From Amorphophallus konjac (lineage: Eukaryota > Streptophyta > Magnoliopsida > Alismatales > Araceae), in NCBI GenBank assembly GCA_022559845.1, contig CM040121.1, positions 567,536,140-567,600,139 of the forward strand: a stretch of 64,000 nt of DNA. Direction: 5' to 3'. Within the stretch, counting starts at the first letter, position 1. Each line of letters begins with the position of its first letter. The notes under the pieces were generated by a model. That model saw only the letters and a program-made list of their open reading frames with translations. It was not told where the DNA came from and did no database searches. This document shows, piece after piece, positions 23,319 through 35,105 of the stretch. The position numbers were made by a program, and so were the translations under genes.

Positions 23319-25748
23319 TGTGATGACCCGGGATCCGAGTACCTGAAAGGAACCGGCGCGTCTCGAATCTCGGCCCGCCAACCCACCAGCCCGAAGACTG
23401 GGAAGGGTAAAAAGGGATGGTGTGGGAGTACAAGAGAAGCTAGAACAACTGCAGAGATAGCACAATAATCTAAAATAAAATGCACAACATAATATAAATA
23501 AAATAAACTGCTACAAGGTCCACGGAGTCTCCTGTCCAAAATAAAGTACAGTCAACAGAAAGAGAAGTACAACTACACGGGGCATCCCCCGGTGTATAAC
23601 TACACGGGGCATCCCCCGACTCTGGCAGACTGGCAACTAACCCTGGCAAGAAGAATCACGCTGAAACTCGGCCGCACCTCTCGACGAGCCCGCCTCACCT
23701 GAAAAGCAGGGGTGAGCCTCATTTCATTGACCCAGTAGGGATCCCGCGAATCCCCACCTCGCGCGCAAAACAAGGTAGTAAAGCTAGAAAGTAGTAACGC
23801 AACCCTACCTAATCGGGTACGGTGGAACCACAAACTGATGTAAATAAATGGAAAAGCCGCCTACTCTACAGTACTGTACTATAGAACTCCGGTCCGACAA
23901 AACTCGAGTCCATACCTGCCAACAGACAGGAGCACCACCCACTAGAAGAACGACCGGATGCGTCCCCTGACGTCTTACACTGCGTCACAAGTGTCTAGCT
24001 ACAATGCCCTGGGCGCGAGACTCAGACACACACAGTAACCAGTAGTACCACAAAACAAGGACTAGCTGAGGTCGCACTCGTCAGCGCGGGTCCGAAACCC
24101 ATAGCCTCGTGTGCACACTCAGACCATACGCCCTAGGCATGTCCTCTAACTAGTAATTCCCCTTAAGCCCGGACTCGGCTGTATGTGGGGGCCCTACGGT
24201 AACCAGCCTACTCACCGTCTCTCTCGGGTCAGCCGCTCCACCACTCCCGAGTGGGTCAGCACCGCGTGCACTAAGAAGGTTACGACTAATGGATGTGTCA
24301 CTGGAAGCAAGGACTGACTCACGGAAACCATCGTCGAAGAAACGGGACTGCACACACTCGGTGCAGCATAGAGCCTGATGGTCCAACCTTGGGCCGTCAC
24401 AGGCTCTGGTGGTCCAACCCTGGAGCACCACAACGCTCTGACGGTCCAACCATGGAGCGTCACAAGTCGAAGGAAAACGGGCTCTGACGCACCTGGCTCA
24501 AGGCGTCACAGCCTCTAATGGACCAACACTGGTGCGTTAGAAGGTAGGTAATGTCAGCTCTGACGCACCCACCTAGGGGCGTCACGGTGTTCTGACGCAC
24601 CACCCTTGGCGCGTCAGAGGACACGTGACCCCAACGGTCGGAAACCAACGGTCAAAAATCAACGGTCCACTCGCCACTCTGGCGGTCGAGCCTAGGCGCG
24701 TCACCCTCTCTGGCGGTTTATCATGGGACCGCCAGAGCGACTGATGCCCTGCCGACAATACAGGACCCTGTGACGCACCCCTCTTGGGCCATCGCGGCCT
24801 GTGACGCACCCACCCTGGGGCGTCATGGCCTATGGCAGTCAGTGGAACGACCGCCACACCCGTCCGAGAACGCAACGACGGGAAAACCCCCAAAATCCTT
24901 CCCATGCCCCCATACCTCCACGGGAGAGGGGGAAAACAAGGGGGAAGCCCCCAAATAACCCCTAGCATGCATCTACGGCCTCGGATCGGCCAAAAATACG
25001 ATGAATTGACGGATCGGCTCACAACCCCCAAAAGCATGGTTTTGCCCTAACCTGCTTAAAAACAGCCCTCTCGGTTCCCTCTCGGCCTACAAATCCAGGG
25101 AAATGGAGGGATGAGCATAGGGATTCGTCCTCCTACCTCAATGGAGCGAATGCTCCACCGAATCACCGTCGAAATCAAGGAAGACGCTTTTAGACCCACG
25201 AACAAGAACGCCTCCCCACGCCGCGAGGAAGACAGTGCCGCGCTCCTCTCACCGCCACCGTCATCACCGCGTCGCCGCCGCCGTCCACCACCCGTCGCTA
25301 GTGGAGGAAGGGGCCGCGAGCTCCGAACGGGAGATAGGGGTGCGGTGCGCTCACGGGAAGGAGAAAGAAGGAGAAGAAGAAAAGGAGAAAAAGAAAAGGG
25401 AAAAATGTTTGGTATTTATAGAAAATCCGTAAAATTAGAAAAATCCCAAAAAAATAGAAAAATACATTTTCTCGATCCTCGGAACACGCTGATCACAACG
25501 GTACCACCCGTGGGCAGGTGAACGACCCGGTTCACCGGCTACGGGGTTCCATAGGTTCTCCCGAAACACACGCGCGGGAATCGAAAAACACGCGGAACAC
25601 GTCCCGCGGCCTCCGAAACTGACCCGAATCACACGGATCCGAACACGAAAGATGTCCAAAACATAATTCAAGGCATAACGAAAAAAATCCTCCAAGAAAG
25701 CAGATCCGGGACCTGAGATGAAGGATCCGAAAAACTCGGGACATCACA
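23319..25748 (-). repeat. E1 5' LTR
   Basis: This 2.43 kb repeat pairs with 7802-10174. It is longer partly because of an extra copy of a tccaaccctggagc-type segment near 24405-24447. The conserved block is at 23697-23740, the hairpin array at about 24360-24865 and the TATA-like box at 25413-25420. Confidence 0.93.
25413..25420 (-). promoter_or_regulatory. TATA-like box, E1 5' LTR
   Basis: TATAAATA on the minus strand sits at the same place as in the 3' LTR. As this is the 5' LTR it would be the promoter for E1 genomic RNA. Confidence 0.6.
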
Positions 25749-25753
25749 GCGCC
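25749..25753. repeat. E1 target-site duplication, right copy (GCGCC)
   Basis: The second GCGCC follows the LTR end acatcaca directly. E5 LTR sequence resumes after it. Confidence 0.93.
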
Positions 25754-26198
25754 ATCACCACGCTCCATTCTTCACGCCATCACGCTCCACGGCACCTCCA
25801 CAACACCTCCATGACATCCCCGGGCCTCCTTCGTTTGCAGCCAGAGCAGAGGGGGTGAAAGGAAAGAGAGCGGAGGGGGAGAGGGTGAAAATGGCGAGAG
25901 AAGAGAGAGGTGAGAGAATAAAAAGGGAAAAGGAAATGAGCAATTTTCCTAAAATTTGATTGTCTGCACGAAATTTCATAAATTCAAAAAAATATGAAAA
26001 AATAGTCTCCGCGATCCTTGGAACGAGCACAATGCACCTGTAGCGTCCCTGAGTCGCAAAACTCAACGGTTCACTCTCCACAGGGTTCCGCAAGTTATAC
26101 AAGGGAAAAACCCGAGTGGATCGTAAAACACGTATCAGGACCCACAAAGGCGCTCCGAAAGCTCTCCGATTCTAATTCGAAGAATCCAGGATATTACA
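25754..26198 (-). repeat. E5 3' LTR, right part
   Basis: This is the continuation of 4922-7801 beyond E1. It ends ggatattaca, the same terminus as the E2 LTR at 42307, and is followed at once by a polypurine tract. On the element strand it is the first part of U3, with an AT-rich, TATA-like stretch near 25911-25925. Confidence 0.82.
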
Positions 26199-26215
26199 GT
26201 CCTCCCCCCTTTAAG
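26199..26215 (-). other. E5 polypurine tract
   Basis: On the minus strand a purine run (AAAGGGGGGAGGAC) abuts the LTR, as in E1 and E2. The next bases (ggaatttcgtcctcgaaatt) are also shared with E1 and E2. Confidence 0.8.
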
Positions 26216-28183
26216 GAATTTCGTCCTCGAAATTCAAGGAGCTAACAAGGGAACAAGGGAAGAACAAACCCAAACAGTTGGCTACGCTCTCCAAGCACCA
26301 GCCAAACCTCAAACACAAAACACGATAACACGATTCTCAAAAAACATAATTCAGAGGAACACTGCCATACCACAAGCACACGCTCCGGATCTCAAGGCAC
26401 ATCGATCCACAGAACGAGCATGGCACACAAGGGAACACAAGTCGGGCACCTTTGAAACAAGGCATCATCGCTTCCGTCTCACAGAGGAAGGAGACACGAC
26501 TCATGCCACGAAACAGCTACTGATAAAACACATACTCAGCAGACAAAACATGCATCAGCTTAAACAAGGAAACATGTACAGTCCTCTCAGCTGACTGCTG
26601 CAACATCAGCTTCCGCGCCATGAACAACGAATGAAACTGGCACACAGAACGCCAATGATAGCACTAGACCATGAGCACATTCAAGTCAGTCCTCACTCAG
26701 ACATTACATATGATTCGAGTCGCATGCTAACTCTACCGCGACAGTAGAGTACAACAAAACCAACTGACAAGATCTCGGTCCACACAATGCCAAATCAGAC
26801 TCACAGGGAACTCCTCCCAAGCTGAACACAACCACAAGCCAACACACCCTCAGACAGCACCTGCAGAATTCCCGGCTTCGTTCTCAACACAGAACCACCG
26901 GACACAACTACAAGCTGGGTCACATTAAGGCATAATTTCAGCTGAACACAAGGCTAAAATGTACAAGCCGCGCAGCTTACCAGTAGGGACCCACAACAAC
27001 AATCTCGGAGAACACATCTCTAGGACCACAATCTGTCCTGAGAGCACAACTCCCAAGAAAATGCATATGGAAAGGGTACTCAACCAGCATATATGCCGAC
27101 ATATTTCCCCAATTCTCAAGCCTGCTAGTCCTAACAGCCACAATACCTTAAGCAACGGCACGGCAACCAACAACATGAAGGCACACATAGCCAAGACGAC
27201 GATATACCGACGAAACAAACCTCTTGGTCGGTCAGAATCTTCCAACCAAACGATCCTCGACCCGTGGGTTATGAGCCCACACGCTTCCGCTGCGCACTCA
27301 ACACATCGCACACAAGCATCACAAAAGTAACTCGGCATCCGCATCTCAGCACACACTCGACGCCATTGCAATTCACGAAACTGTAATATACCACGCCTCG
27401 AGTACCGATCCTGCTAACAGTCGATCACAAGTCGCCAAAGTGCAAACCATCGTGCCAAGAGCCACAACACAAGCCACAAAGAAAGCTAATCTCAGCTTAT
27501 CCTTATGTCCTGAAATAATTACTAAACCTTCACAGTACAACAACGGCCAAACATGGCACATCAGACACGGTGCACAACGGCCCCCAATTCCAAAAACTGG
27601 GTCCAAAGCCAAGCAACCGCCGAACAAGAGCAGATCAGGTTCAGAACTAACGCAATCCACACATAAGCAGACACAGGACTAAGGCTTCACCGAGACAGCA
27701 CTTCCAAAGCTTACCTCGAAAAGAATGCCATAAGACAAGATGAGAAGAATCAAGCTCGACAAACAGTAGCTCACCAGAAAGGAAAATTCTAGGTTCGCCC
27801 GAGCACTCTCTCAATCAAGGCATCCAATGGACCACCTCAGCATAACCTTAACACCTAAGGGGCTGAACAAACCTCAAGCAAGGATGACCAAAACAACATA
27901 AGAATGTGCACGGCCATCACACCAACAATAATGCTACCAGCCACCTGAACAAGCCACGGAAAAAATCTCGAACACTGCACCACAGATTCACGCCTACCGA
28001 CGAACTCTGCTAAGTACAGCATAACCGAGATAAACACCATGACGGAAGAAGGGCGCTCCATCAGAATCTGGCGAGAGCAAAACCATCTCACACAGTGCCA
28101 GCACAGCACGCACAAGACCACACGCGCAAGCAAAGTGATAATCAATCGCAAAACCTATGCCAGCTGCCAGAAGGAGTCCCGGG
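26216..28183 (-). other. E5 interior, no recognisable pol
   Basis: Where E1 and E2 have the chromodomain and integrase, this stretch shows none of those motifs on either strand. Minus-strand open frames at 26925-27371, 27373-27660 and 27855-28151 code hydrophobic, Cys-rich peptides unlike any Gag or Pol domain. I saw no primer-binding site. E5 is either a non-autonomous element with non-coding interior or has been replaced here by rearrangement. Confidence 0.55.
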
Positions 28184-28970
28184 TGTTACCCCATGGGACA
28201 ACCCTCCGATGCTTAAGTCAGCAAAGGAATTAATGAGCAATAGAGAAGAGCTGAGTAAGAGAGAAGTAGAGGCCGTAGTAGTCGATCCAGGAGGTGTGTA
28301 GATCCTCCGCACGCGTGCTCGCCGCTTCTAGTGGGCTCTCGCAGAGTGCTCGCTGGATGGTAAGGCCGTGTAGGAGGAAGAGGCTCTCTGGTTGTAGCAG
28401 ATGGTCTCTCTGTCGTAGTTGCAAGTCGGGTCGCTCTCTTCTCAGTAGGAATCTCTAGTGGCAGAAGTATCCACCGTTTCTCCTCTTGCGTAGTAGTATG
28501 GGGTTTAGTAGAAGAATCTACCGTCTCCTCTCTCTTCTGTCGATGTCCCTTTTATATGGGTTATCCTGGAGCGAGGGACCTCATCCCTTGATAAGGAAGG
28601 GTCCGTTTAGTAGAGTAACGTTCCCCCGCTATGTTGGTGGGAGTTTCCCATTGGAGGGTGATAGCCTCGGCGTCAGCCGATCCCTGGGCGAGTCTTACGG
28701 CACTCATGGCGCGTGCTCGCCCGTTACGGGGTCAAGGCTGACGTCGTGGGGACAACGGTCGGTCGTTGGAGTGTCTTCTGACGAGAACTGCGCTTGGGCC
28801 GGCCTCATCGACGTTGTGGAATCTGATGCTCTGTTCGGCCGGTCTTCCTCTTATTGGGTTGAGCATGTATGCTCGTCCCTTGCCTCGGCTTAGCACGTCC
28901 AAACCTTAATGGGCCGCTCGTGCTTGGGCCGTTTCTAGGTCAAACCAGATTTACCCTCCTCATCTGTCAT
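28184..28970 (+). repeat. Unclassified LTR-like block
   Basis: It begins tgttaccccatgggacaacc and continues ctccgatgcttaagtcagc, phrases I associate with the start of the transcribed part of plant Ty3/gypsy LTRs of the Tat type. A cttttatatgggttatcc stretch lies near 28549. The right edge, near cctcctcatctgtca, is uncertain. The 135-codon frame at 28486-28893 has no recognisable motif. Confidence 0.35.
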
Positions 28971-29419
28971 GCCAAAACTCATCCTTGTGAACTCATGCCA
29001 TAATGCATTGCAATTCTCTTATCTTCATCATATCCATGATTGCATATGGCATTAGAACTTTTCGGATCAATTCACATTCATGCATACATTAAGGGGGAGC
29101 AACCACATTCATAATATGAACTTAGTCTTTAGGTTCACATATGAGTCATGCATTAAATCTAGAGCTTTCTAGGGGATGTTTGTTGTTAAAGGAATTTTTC
29201 ATGTCATTGATTGATAAATTTGAATCGAAATTGACAAATCAAGTCCTTTTGTCTTTGGATGAAGATTATACTCCCAAAATCTAAATGATTATGGACTGGT
29301 CATGGCTAAGCTTGAGTCAATGAAAGGAATACCTTGTAAGAATGAAAAATGATGAGAACTTTCTAAATTGCCACCAGGAGATGGGATATCAGAACTTGAA
29401 CAACCTCCGGGATCGACTC

Positions 29420-29782
29420 AAGTACAAGCCGGTGAAAGTCTTGTACGCGCTGAAGCAAGTACCTAAGACATGGTATGAAAGGCGCACATCTCTTTTGCTT
29501 GAGAATGGGTTCAATAGGTAAGGTTGATCAAATACCTCTCACGAGGCTAATCAGGTAAAAGACATTTTAGTGGTTCAAGTATATGTGGATGATACTTTTG
29601 TTGGAACTACTAATAATGCCTTATGTGATCAATTTGCAGGGATTGTGCAAGGATATTTTGAAATAAGTTTAATGGGTGAACTGAATTCTATTCTTCTTTG
29701 GATATATTGCAGGTGGAAGACTTGCAATATGATGGATGCTCAAGGCACAAGTATTGAAAATCAACTTCTAAGCTCTCTTTGA
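29420..29782 (+). pseudogene. Copia reverse transcriptase fragment
   Basis: In one frame I read LYALKQVPKTWYER near 29441, LLENGFNR near 29496, then the catalytic box VQVYVDDTFVGTTNN near 29575-29620, and ISLMGELNSIL near 29661. These are standard motifs of Ty1/copia RT (ALKQAPR.W, YVDD, GEL.FFLG), and the wording is closest to SIRE-type plant elements. Two stops (TAA, TGA) at 29519-29526 lie between the two parts. Only about 120 codons of an RT normally twice that length remain. Neighbouring integrase and RNase H are absent. Confidence 0.88.
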
Positions 29783-32189
29783 AAAACCCATATTTATTTT
29801 AACCATATTTCCATTAATGAAAATAAAAAAAACTGATTTTGTTATTAGAATGCATATCCATTTTCATGCATATACATTGTTGATAAACCTTGACATTTGT
29901 ATGTGGGAGATTATGGAATGCACCACTCAACAGGTCTGCTGCACTCAGGTATACAATTCTGGAAACTTGACAAATTGGTTGAATCTAGTTTTATGTGATG
30001 AACTTGTCAAATTGGTTGAACCAAATTGAAGATCTTGAGAAATGTGATTGGCTATTGAATATTTCTCAATTTGAATTGCAGAATCACATTTGAGTTTAAC
30101 TGCACATCTGGTATATCAAATGGCGTCTGTGGAAGAGTGGATTATGTCCACTTGGAAGTATTCCCTATGCGTTGAGTTGGGTCTTCAGACTAAAATCTCC
30201 GCCTCGTACCAGATTTTGAAAATTTTTGACTGGCTTGTGATTGGTTGATTTGTGAATGAATCTTAAAACTGAGCTATTTAAATTGAAAATATGTTTTTGA
30301 TCAAATAATCTAAATATTTGACTTGTGGATGATTTCTCATTTCAAAAACTTGTGAAAGACTTTTGAAAATCTGTTTTGAACCATTTCTGAAAACTGGGTT
30401 GCATTGCTTAATTTTTGATCATGTATGCACCCTTATTCATAAAGGTCGTGTCATGAAAGATGTTTGTTTGATTCATTAATAAAATGTGAATGCCATTTGT
30501 CTCACTGGTTTGAAAAATAAGCACTTGCATCTTACCTTTGCATATTACATTGCATTCTTATATCCTCATAGGCTGCATTGCATTAGAACTCATGCATTTA
30601 GTTCATTTAAATGAAAAACAGGCAAAACTCGTGTTGCACCCATCTTAAACTTTTTCATGAAATTAGAACCTTCAAATAAAATCTGAAATCTTGTATCACC
30701 TCGCATATGTGCATATCATTTTCTGTATATCATTCATATAGTGAATTTCTACAATAAAAAATGAAGCTCATCGTGTGCACTGTTACATCTTTGACATCTT
30801 AAGCATGCATATCTTTGGGGCCAATATCTCAAATTACATATCTTTTCATCTTGCATTGTATATTGTATTAACTCTCGATGTGTGCTTGCATGCTTATATA
30901 TGTTATTCACACCCATCCTTTAGAATTTCTATGACCTTATGCGTTCTTGATAAATAATATTACATTTGAGCCATTATTGGAGTGTTTCATGTTATACACT
31001 CTGGGGGAGTTCATATCTCAAGTGCATTTATTTAGGGGGAGTTACACTGTTACGTGTTTATGATATTTTCGGTATACACACTGAATCAAATTCATACACC
31101 TCTTGCACAAAATGTGAAAATGAGTGTTAAAGATAAGAATATATGAATTTATTTTCAACACTCTCAAGATGTTAAACTTGCTACAGGTATGTTGAAGAGA
31201 CAGTTGAGGAAAAAGCTGCCTACCTATCCTTATTTGAAAAATCTAAAATGAAAAAGAAAGGTAGAGTAATGGTCAGTCTCACTGAGTAAATTGGGCATAT
31301 GTAACCTGAGACGTGATGTGGTTCATTTCTGAAAAGTGTTGACTAAAGTACCTCTGTTCAAGATGAAGTGAAATGGTTCAGTATTCTGAGTAACCGGGGA
31401 TTCTGGCATGAGCTCCATGCGTCTACTCGCGTAAAAATGAATTATTTGAATCTGATCACTCTTAGAAAAAAACTCTGATTATCCTTGCAAAATCATTGAA
31501 ATTTGGTGTGAAAATTTTTGAGGTAGAGCGAAGCCTCCAATACGCTGTTCTCAAAATTGAAGTGCAGTCTGTAAAATGTCTCCTTGTGTTGATCTGAAAA
31601 TCTGAATATCCATATTACAACTATCGTTTCTCATGTTACTCACTCACACTTTTAAAATTTGATTTAATATGTATTCAGAAAATTGATTGACTGCATTGAC
31701 CATTGCATGATTCTCCTATATAATTACACAACCTCCTAGGTGCTATATATGAATATTCCGGTTGTCATGACTCTCATGCATCTTTCTTATCTCATTCCCT
31801 TCTTAAAGAAGTACGGGGGAGCTGTGTTATATGTACATATATGTATCTGTATGATTGCATTGTTGTGCATCTAACATGTCATCACTTGCATATGTTGCAT
31901 TTCATGCATTTCAACTCAAAATTTAAAAATCTGGAAAATGATGAAAATCCAAAAAGTGACAGGACTTCAAATGGTATCAGACTTCAAATGCTTCAGACTT
32001 GCTCAATAAATTTTAGGCGTTGAATGGCCAATGGGGAGAAAGATTGGAATCATATTGATTTGTTGGTCTCAGGTCTACTCATCTTCCCATGTCAGAATAA
32101 TTCACCTTTTGGTATCATAAGAAAATAAACTAGCTTGTCCATGATTTGTTGTTGCTTCATCTGAATTCTAGGCTATTGATATTTCAAGG

Positions 32190-32310
32190 GGGAGAAAGAT
32201 TTGCTCTTGCTTCATTGGCTTCTTCCCACTTTTTGATAATGTTGATAGGGGAGAAAGATTTGCATTATCCCACTTTTTGATAATGTCAAAGGGAGAGAAA
32301 GATTGATGAT
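32190..32310 (+). repeat. Duplicated purine-rich unit before the E2 LTR
   Basis: The phrase cccactttttgataatg plus gggagaaagatt occurs twice (about 32225-32260 and 32269-32302), after another ggggagaaagatttgc at 32190. It looks like a slipped duplication of a copia polypurine-tract region. Confidence 0.6.
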
Positions 32311-32316
32311 TGTGTG

Positions 32317-32466
32317 TGTAACGACCCGAGAATCTGATTACCGGGAAGGCCCGATAACCCGAGACTCGCACCGCCACCCACGAGTCCGAAGACTCGGAAG
32401 GGTTAGAAGGATGGTGTGGAGACTACACAAGTATCACAAGTAATTGCAGAATTTAAACAGTTATAA
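32317..32466 (-). repeat. E2 3' LTR, left part (split by A2)
   Basis: It begins TGTAACGACCCGAG and reads like the outer end of the E1 and E5 LTRs (cacgagtccgaagactcgg). It stops at the A2 insertion and resumes at 39949. Bases 32462-32466 (TATAA) are the duplicated target. Confidence 0.85.
32462..32466. repeat. A2 target-site duplication, left copy (TATAA)
   Basis: TATAA precedes the inverted U5 end and is repeated at 39944-39948 after the right LTR. E2 LTR sequence continues on both sides. Confidence 0.88.
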
Positions 32467-32588
32467 TGATGCGGGACGGACACGGGAGACGACACTATAT
32501 GGTGCCACTCTCGGACTCTAGATGAAGACACGACCAGCAACACACACCAGGGAGACACTAAGTCCGACACTACGAGCTCCTAGTGGCG
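32467..32588 (-). repeat. Inverted U5 fragment of the A-family LTR
   Basis: These 122 bases are the reverse complement of the last part of the A-family LTR (compare 13732-13847). They are joined to plus-strand chromodomain sequence at tagtggcg/atggagagg. A similar string, ctagtgcgatggagagg, exists at 37549-37565, so the join has short homology. Confidence 0.9.
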
Positions 32589-32729
32589 ATGGAGAGGACG
32601 GCCCGCTACTGAGGACACATGGATCACACATGGCGAGTTGCAGCGGATCGATCCGGACCTTCTGGAGCGATACAGGAGCGATGCAGACCCTTACGCGACA
32701 GGGTCGAGTTTCTCCCACCTGGGGAGAAT
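32589..32729 (+). pseudogene. Chromodomain fragment upstream of the A2 left LTR
   Basis: This matches 37559-37655, the end of the A-family pol frame just before the 3' LTR (tggatcacacatggcgagtt). It has an extra segment of about 40 bases at 32663-32704. Finding the end of pol to the left of the left LTR shows that this LTR copy descends from a 3' LTR junction. Confidence 0.85.
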
Positions 32730-34724
32730 TGGTGCGGACACCCGAGCAGTTGAGCGGCGCGACATGCCGAGCCACCGGTACCGCACACGGAGCACGACTC
32801 GAGCCACCTCAGCGTCCATCTGGCTCGGAGACAGCCTGGAGACTCCGCCTTGAGCCTCCCCATTTATCATATTTAGTTAGACTTTATGTGTGTGTAATTT
32901 GTGTTTATTTCATTGTATTCGGTTTTGCTATTTTGATTGTAAGAGGGGCTTATGTGCAATTTGGACCCCGTGGGCCCCACGGCCGCCCCAGGCCCCATCC
33001 CATTGAGCCACCTCAGCCTAGGGTCCCATGTGGGGTCAGTCAACCTTCCACATGGAAGCTTCTAGAAGGGTGGGCCAAGTGGGGGACAAGTGGCTTGGAA
33101 AGTCCACATTTTGGCCACCCACCCCACCTACCATGTCAAGCTTGTCCCTCTAGTCAATGGTGCGCCCCTCCCCTTGTTTTTTTTATTGTAAATTTTGTGT
33201 GTTGATCACACTCAATACCAGCCATCTATTCCCCTCCCCTAGGTCTTCCCCGAGCTCATTTGGCTACCAAATTCGGAGGAGTTGTTCCTGGGATGTTCCT
33301 CTCCACCCACAAAAATCAGGCCAGCATTCAGATCACATTTGCTAATTTTTGATTTTCGTCCACTCTTTCATTTCGGTTCTGCCAGAATTCTGTCCAGGTT
33401 CACCTCTGTCCTGAGTTTCATGTCTTAGATCCACTTTTTGATTTCTGTTAGTTCGCCCAATTTTACTGGGGGTTACTCCCATCCACCCCTTCATCCACAA
33501 TTTTTCTCCATTTTTTATTCGCCCATCTCATATTTTCTAAAAATCGTTCTCAGACCCATCTGCAGTTCTGTCCACCTGTTCCCAGATCCGACCACTAGTC
33601 ACCCCAAAAATCCTAACAAATCGCAGGCACCTCCAAATCAAATTCTAAAAATAGTTGCAGTTTCGTGGTTTGATTCCCTACAACTCCTAAGAAGAGCTCA
33701 AGAGCTGAATCGGAGGTTTACTAGGTGTTCAATGGTGGTTCTCAGACAAGTGACCTGCAGATCTGAGATTTCGGTTACTGTACAATAGGGACTTGTAAAT
33801 TCAATAAAGTTCTGATCCGACCAGATCCAGTAGATATATCTGGGTCTAGATTGAAGCATTTGAAGAGAGCTTTCTAACGATAGCTCATGCGTCCCGATCC
33901 GACATCGGGATTGACCGCAGCGGCCGTTTTCGCCGGAGCGCGCGCTGGAAGACAGCAACCAAAATCCGTGGGTTATTAGTTCAAGAGTTGGGAATCGGGG
34001 CTAATCGACCCCCGATCGGTGTTCCCGGCCGACCGCCATCCGTGGAGGCGCGCCATCAGGGGTGCCATCACAGTGGGTCCCACCCCCGCAGATCCGGAGG
34101 ACAGCGCCGTCCGTGGGCCCCGCGGGCCCGTAGAAGCCGCCGTTCGGAAAGCACGAAAACGCGGAGTTCGGCACCGCCGGGCGACATCAAGATGCTGCCC
34201 GTCAACCCGAGTTACGTGATTCCCGGACCCCACATGTGACCTTTTACCTCCCTGCGTGGAGTGGGTCGACTTAGTGTATTGCTGTAATCATTGTTAACCG
34301 GGAGTCCGTGATTCGGCCGGGGTTGTCTTCGTCACGCCGGGTGCGTGGAGGTAGTGGTCTGAACCTCTTGGCGTTACATTGCTTAGCTAGTATATGGTCT
34401 TTTGCCGCTGCCGAGAGCGATAGGTACTAGCCCGTGTGTCCATGTCACCGCTGTGAGTGTGAGAGTGACCCGTCCCGCGACTCGATCCGAGTCCGGAAGT
34501 GAGTCTGACTACCTTGAACTCTGCCAGTTCTTCAACCGCGCACGATCCGCGTTTCCCTCGCTTGGGACGACGAGTGAGCTTGCATTCTGTTAGCGACGTA
34601 TAGCCCATAGGAGCTCTCCGTGTCGGGCCTAATGTCTCTCCCATCATGTGTTGCTGGTCGTGTTCGCATCTAGAGTCCGAGGTCCATACCACGTAGAGTC
34701 GGTCCCCGTGTCCGTCCCGCATCA
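32730..34724 (+). repeat. A2 left LTR with internal deletion of the promoter
   Basis: It matches 37656-39943 but is about 290 bases shorter. The missing piece lies at 33240, where cccctcccctag is joined straight to gtcttccccgagc. The lost part corresponds to 38165-38462 and includes the TATA-like region. The LTR ends CCCGCATCA as in A1. Confidence 0.9.
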
Positions 34725-34727
34725 GTT

Positions 34728-34739
34728 TGGTATCAGAGA
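34728..34739 (+). other. A2 primer-binding site (initiator Met tRNA), one change
   Basis: TGGTATCAGAGA lies three bases after the LTR. The last base differs from the usual C. Confidence 0.88.
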
Positions 34740-35105
34740 GAGTCGAGTCTAGGGTAGTCATTGCATAAGTCTAGCATGCATCATGGTCTAAGTCGAGTCT
34801 AGGATCATCATTCTTTTCAAAACAAAATAAAACGAGTGTTTCAAATTGCATTTCACCCAATAGCTCGGTATATTATAAGGCGTTGCCCGAACATTAGGTT
34901 ATGCCTATCGGGAAGGTAGCGTACTTGCGCGAGTGATCTTCGGGTCGCTTATCTCCGCCACGTACCGGATATTGGTTAGGTCTAAGTGCATCCTTTAGTG
35001 AGTGTTTGCATTAGTCAGTGTCTTCTAGTTCGTGTGTAGTCCTATAAGAGTCAGTCGGTCTTGTCCAAGTGTCGGCATGTCTAACATGTAGTTCCCCAGT
35101 TTCTC
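34740..35105 (+). other. A2 untranslated leader
   Basis: This stretch is non-coding and similar to the A1 leader at 13863-14172 in its first 250 bases. No start codon in a useful frame precedes 35106. Confidence 0.65.

Larger units (their letters stand above)
7802..25748 (-). mobile_element. E1: Tekay/Del-like chromovirus, complete ends, split by A1
   Basis: A minus-strand Ty3/gypsy element has both LTRs (7802-10174 and 23319-25748), a primer site, a polypurine tract, gag, protease, reverse transcriptase, RNase H, integrase and a C-terminal chromodomain in the usual order, and a 5-base target duplication GCGCC. A1 sits inside it at 11582-19788 plus one duplication. Without A1 it is about 9.7 kb. 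The integrase tail (VHDVFYVSMLRRY followed by a chromodomain) is typical of the Tekay/Del chromovirus lineage. Three frameshifts and many stops, mostly TAG, make it inactive. Confidence 0.92.
28971..32316 (+). mobile_element. Decayed Ty1/copia element, SIRE/Maximus-like
   Basis: A copia reverse transcriptase fragment lies at 29420-29782, followed by about 2.5 kb of AT-rich DNA without coding sequence. That DNA contains several GGGGGAG purine runs (29090, 31000, 31035, 31815, 32190), as expected downstream of pol in SIRE/Maximus elements. The last one precedes the E2 LTR. No LTR of its own could be placed with confidence. Confidence 0.6.

Noticed and set aside
26925..27371. 148-codon hydrophobic minus-strand frame in the E5 interior
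   Set aside because: No Gag, Pol or Env motif, no partner frame, and base composition (AC-rich on the plus strand) can keep it open. A retroviral envelope call would be unsupported.
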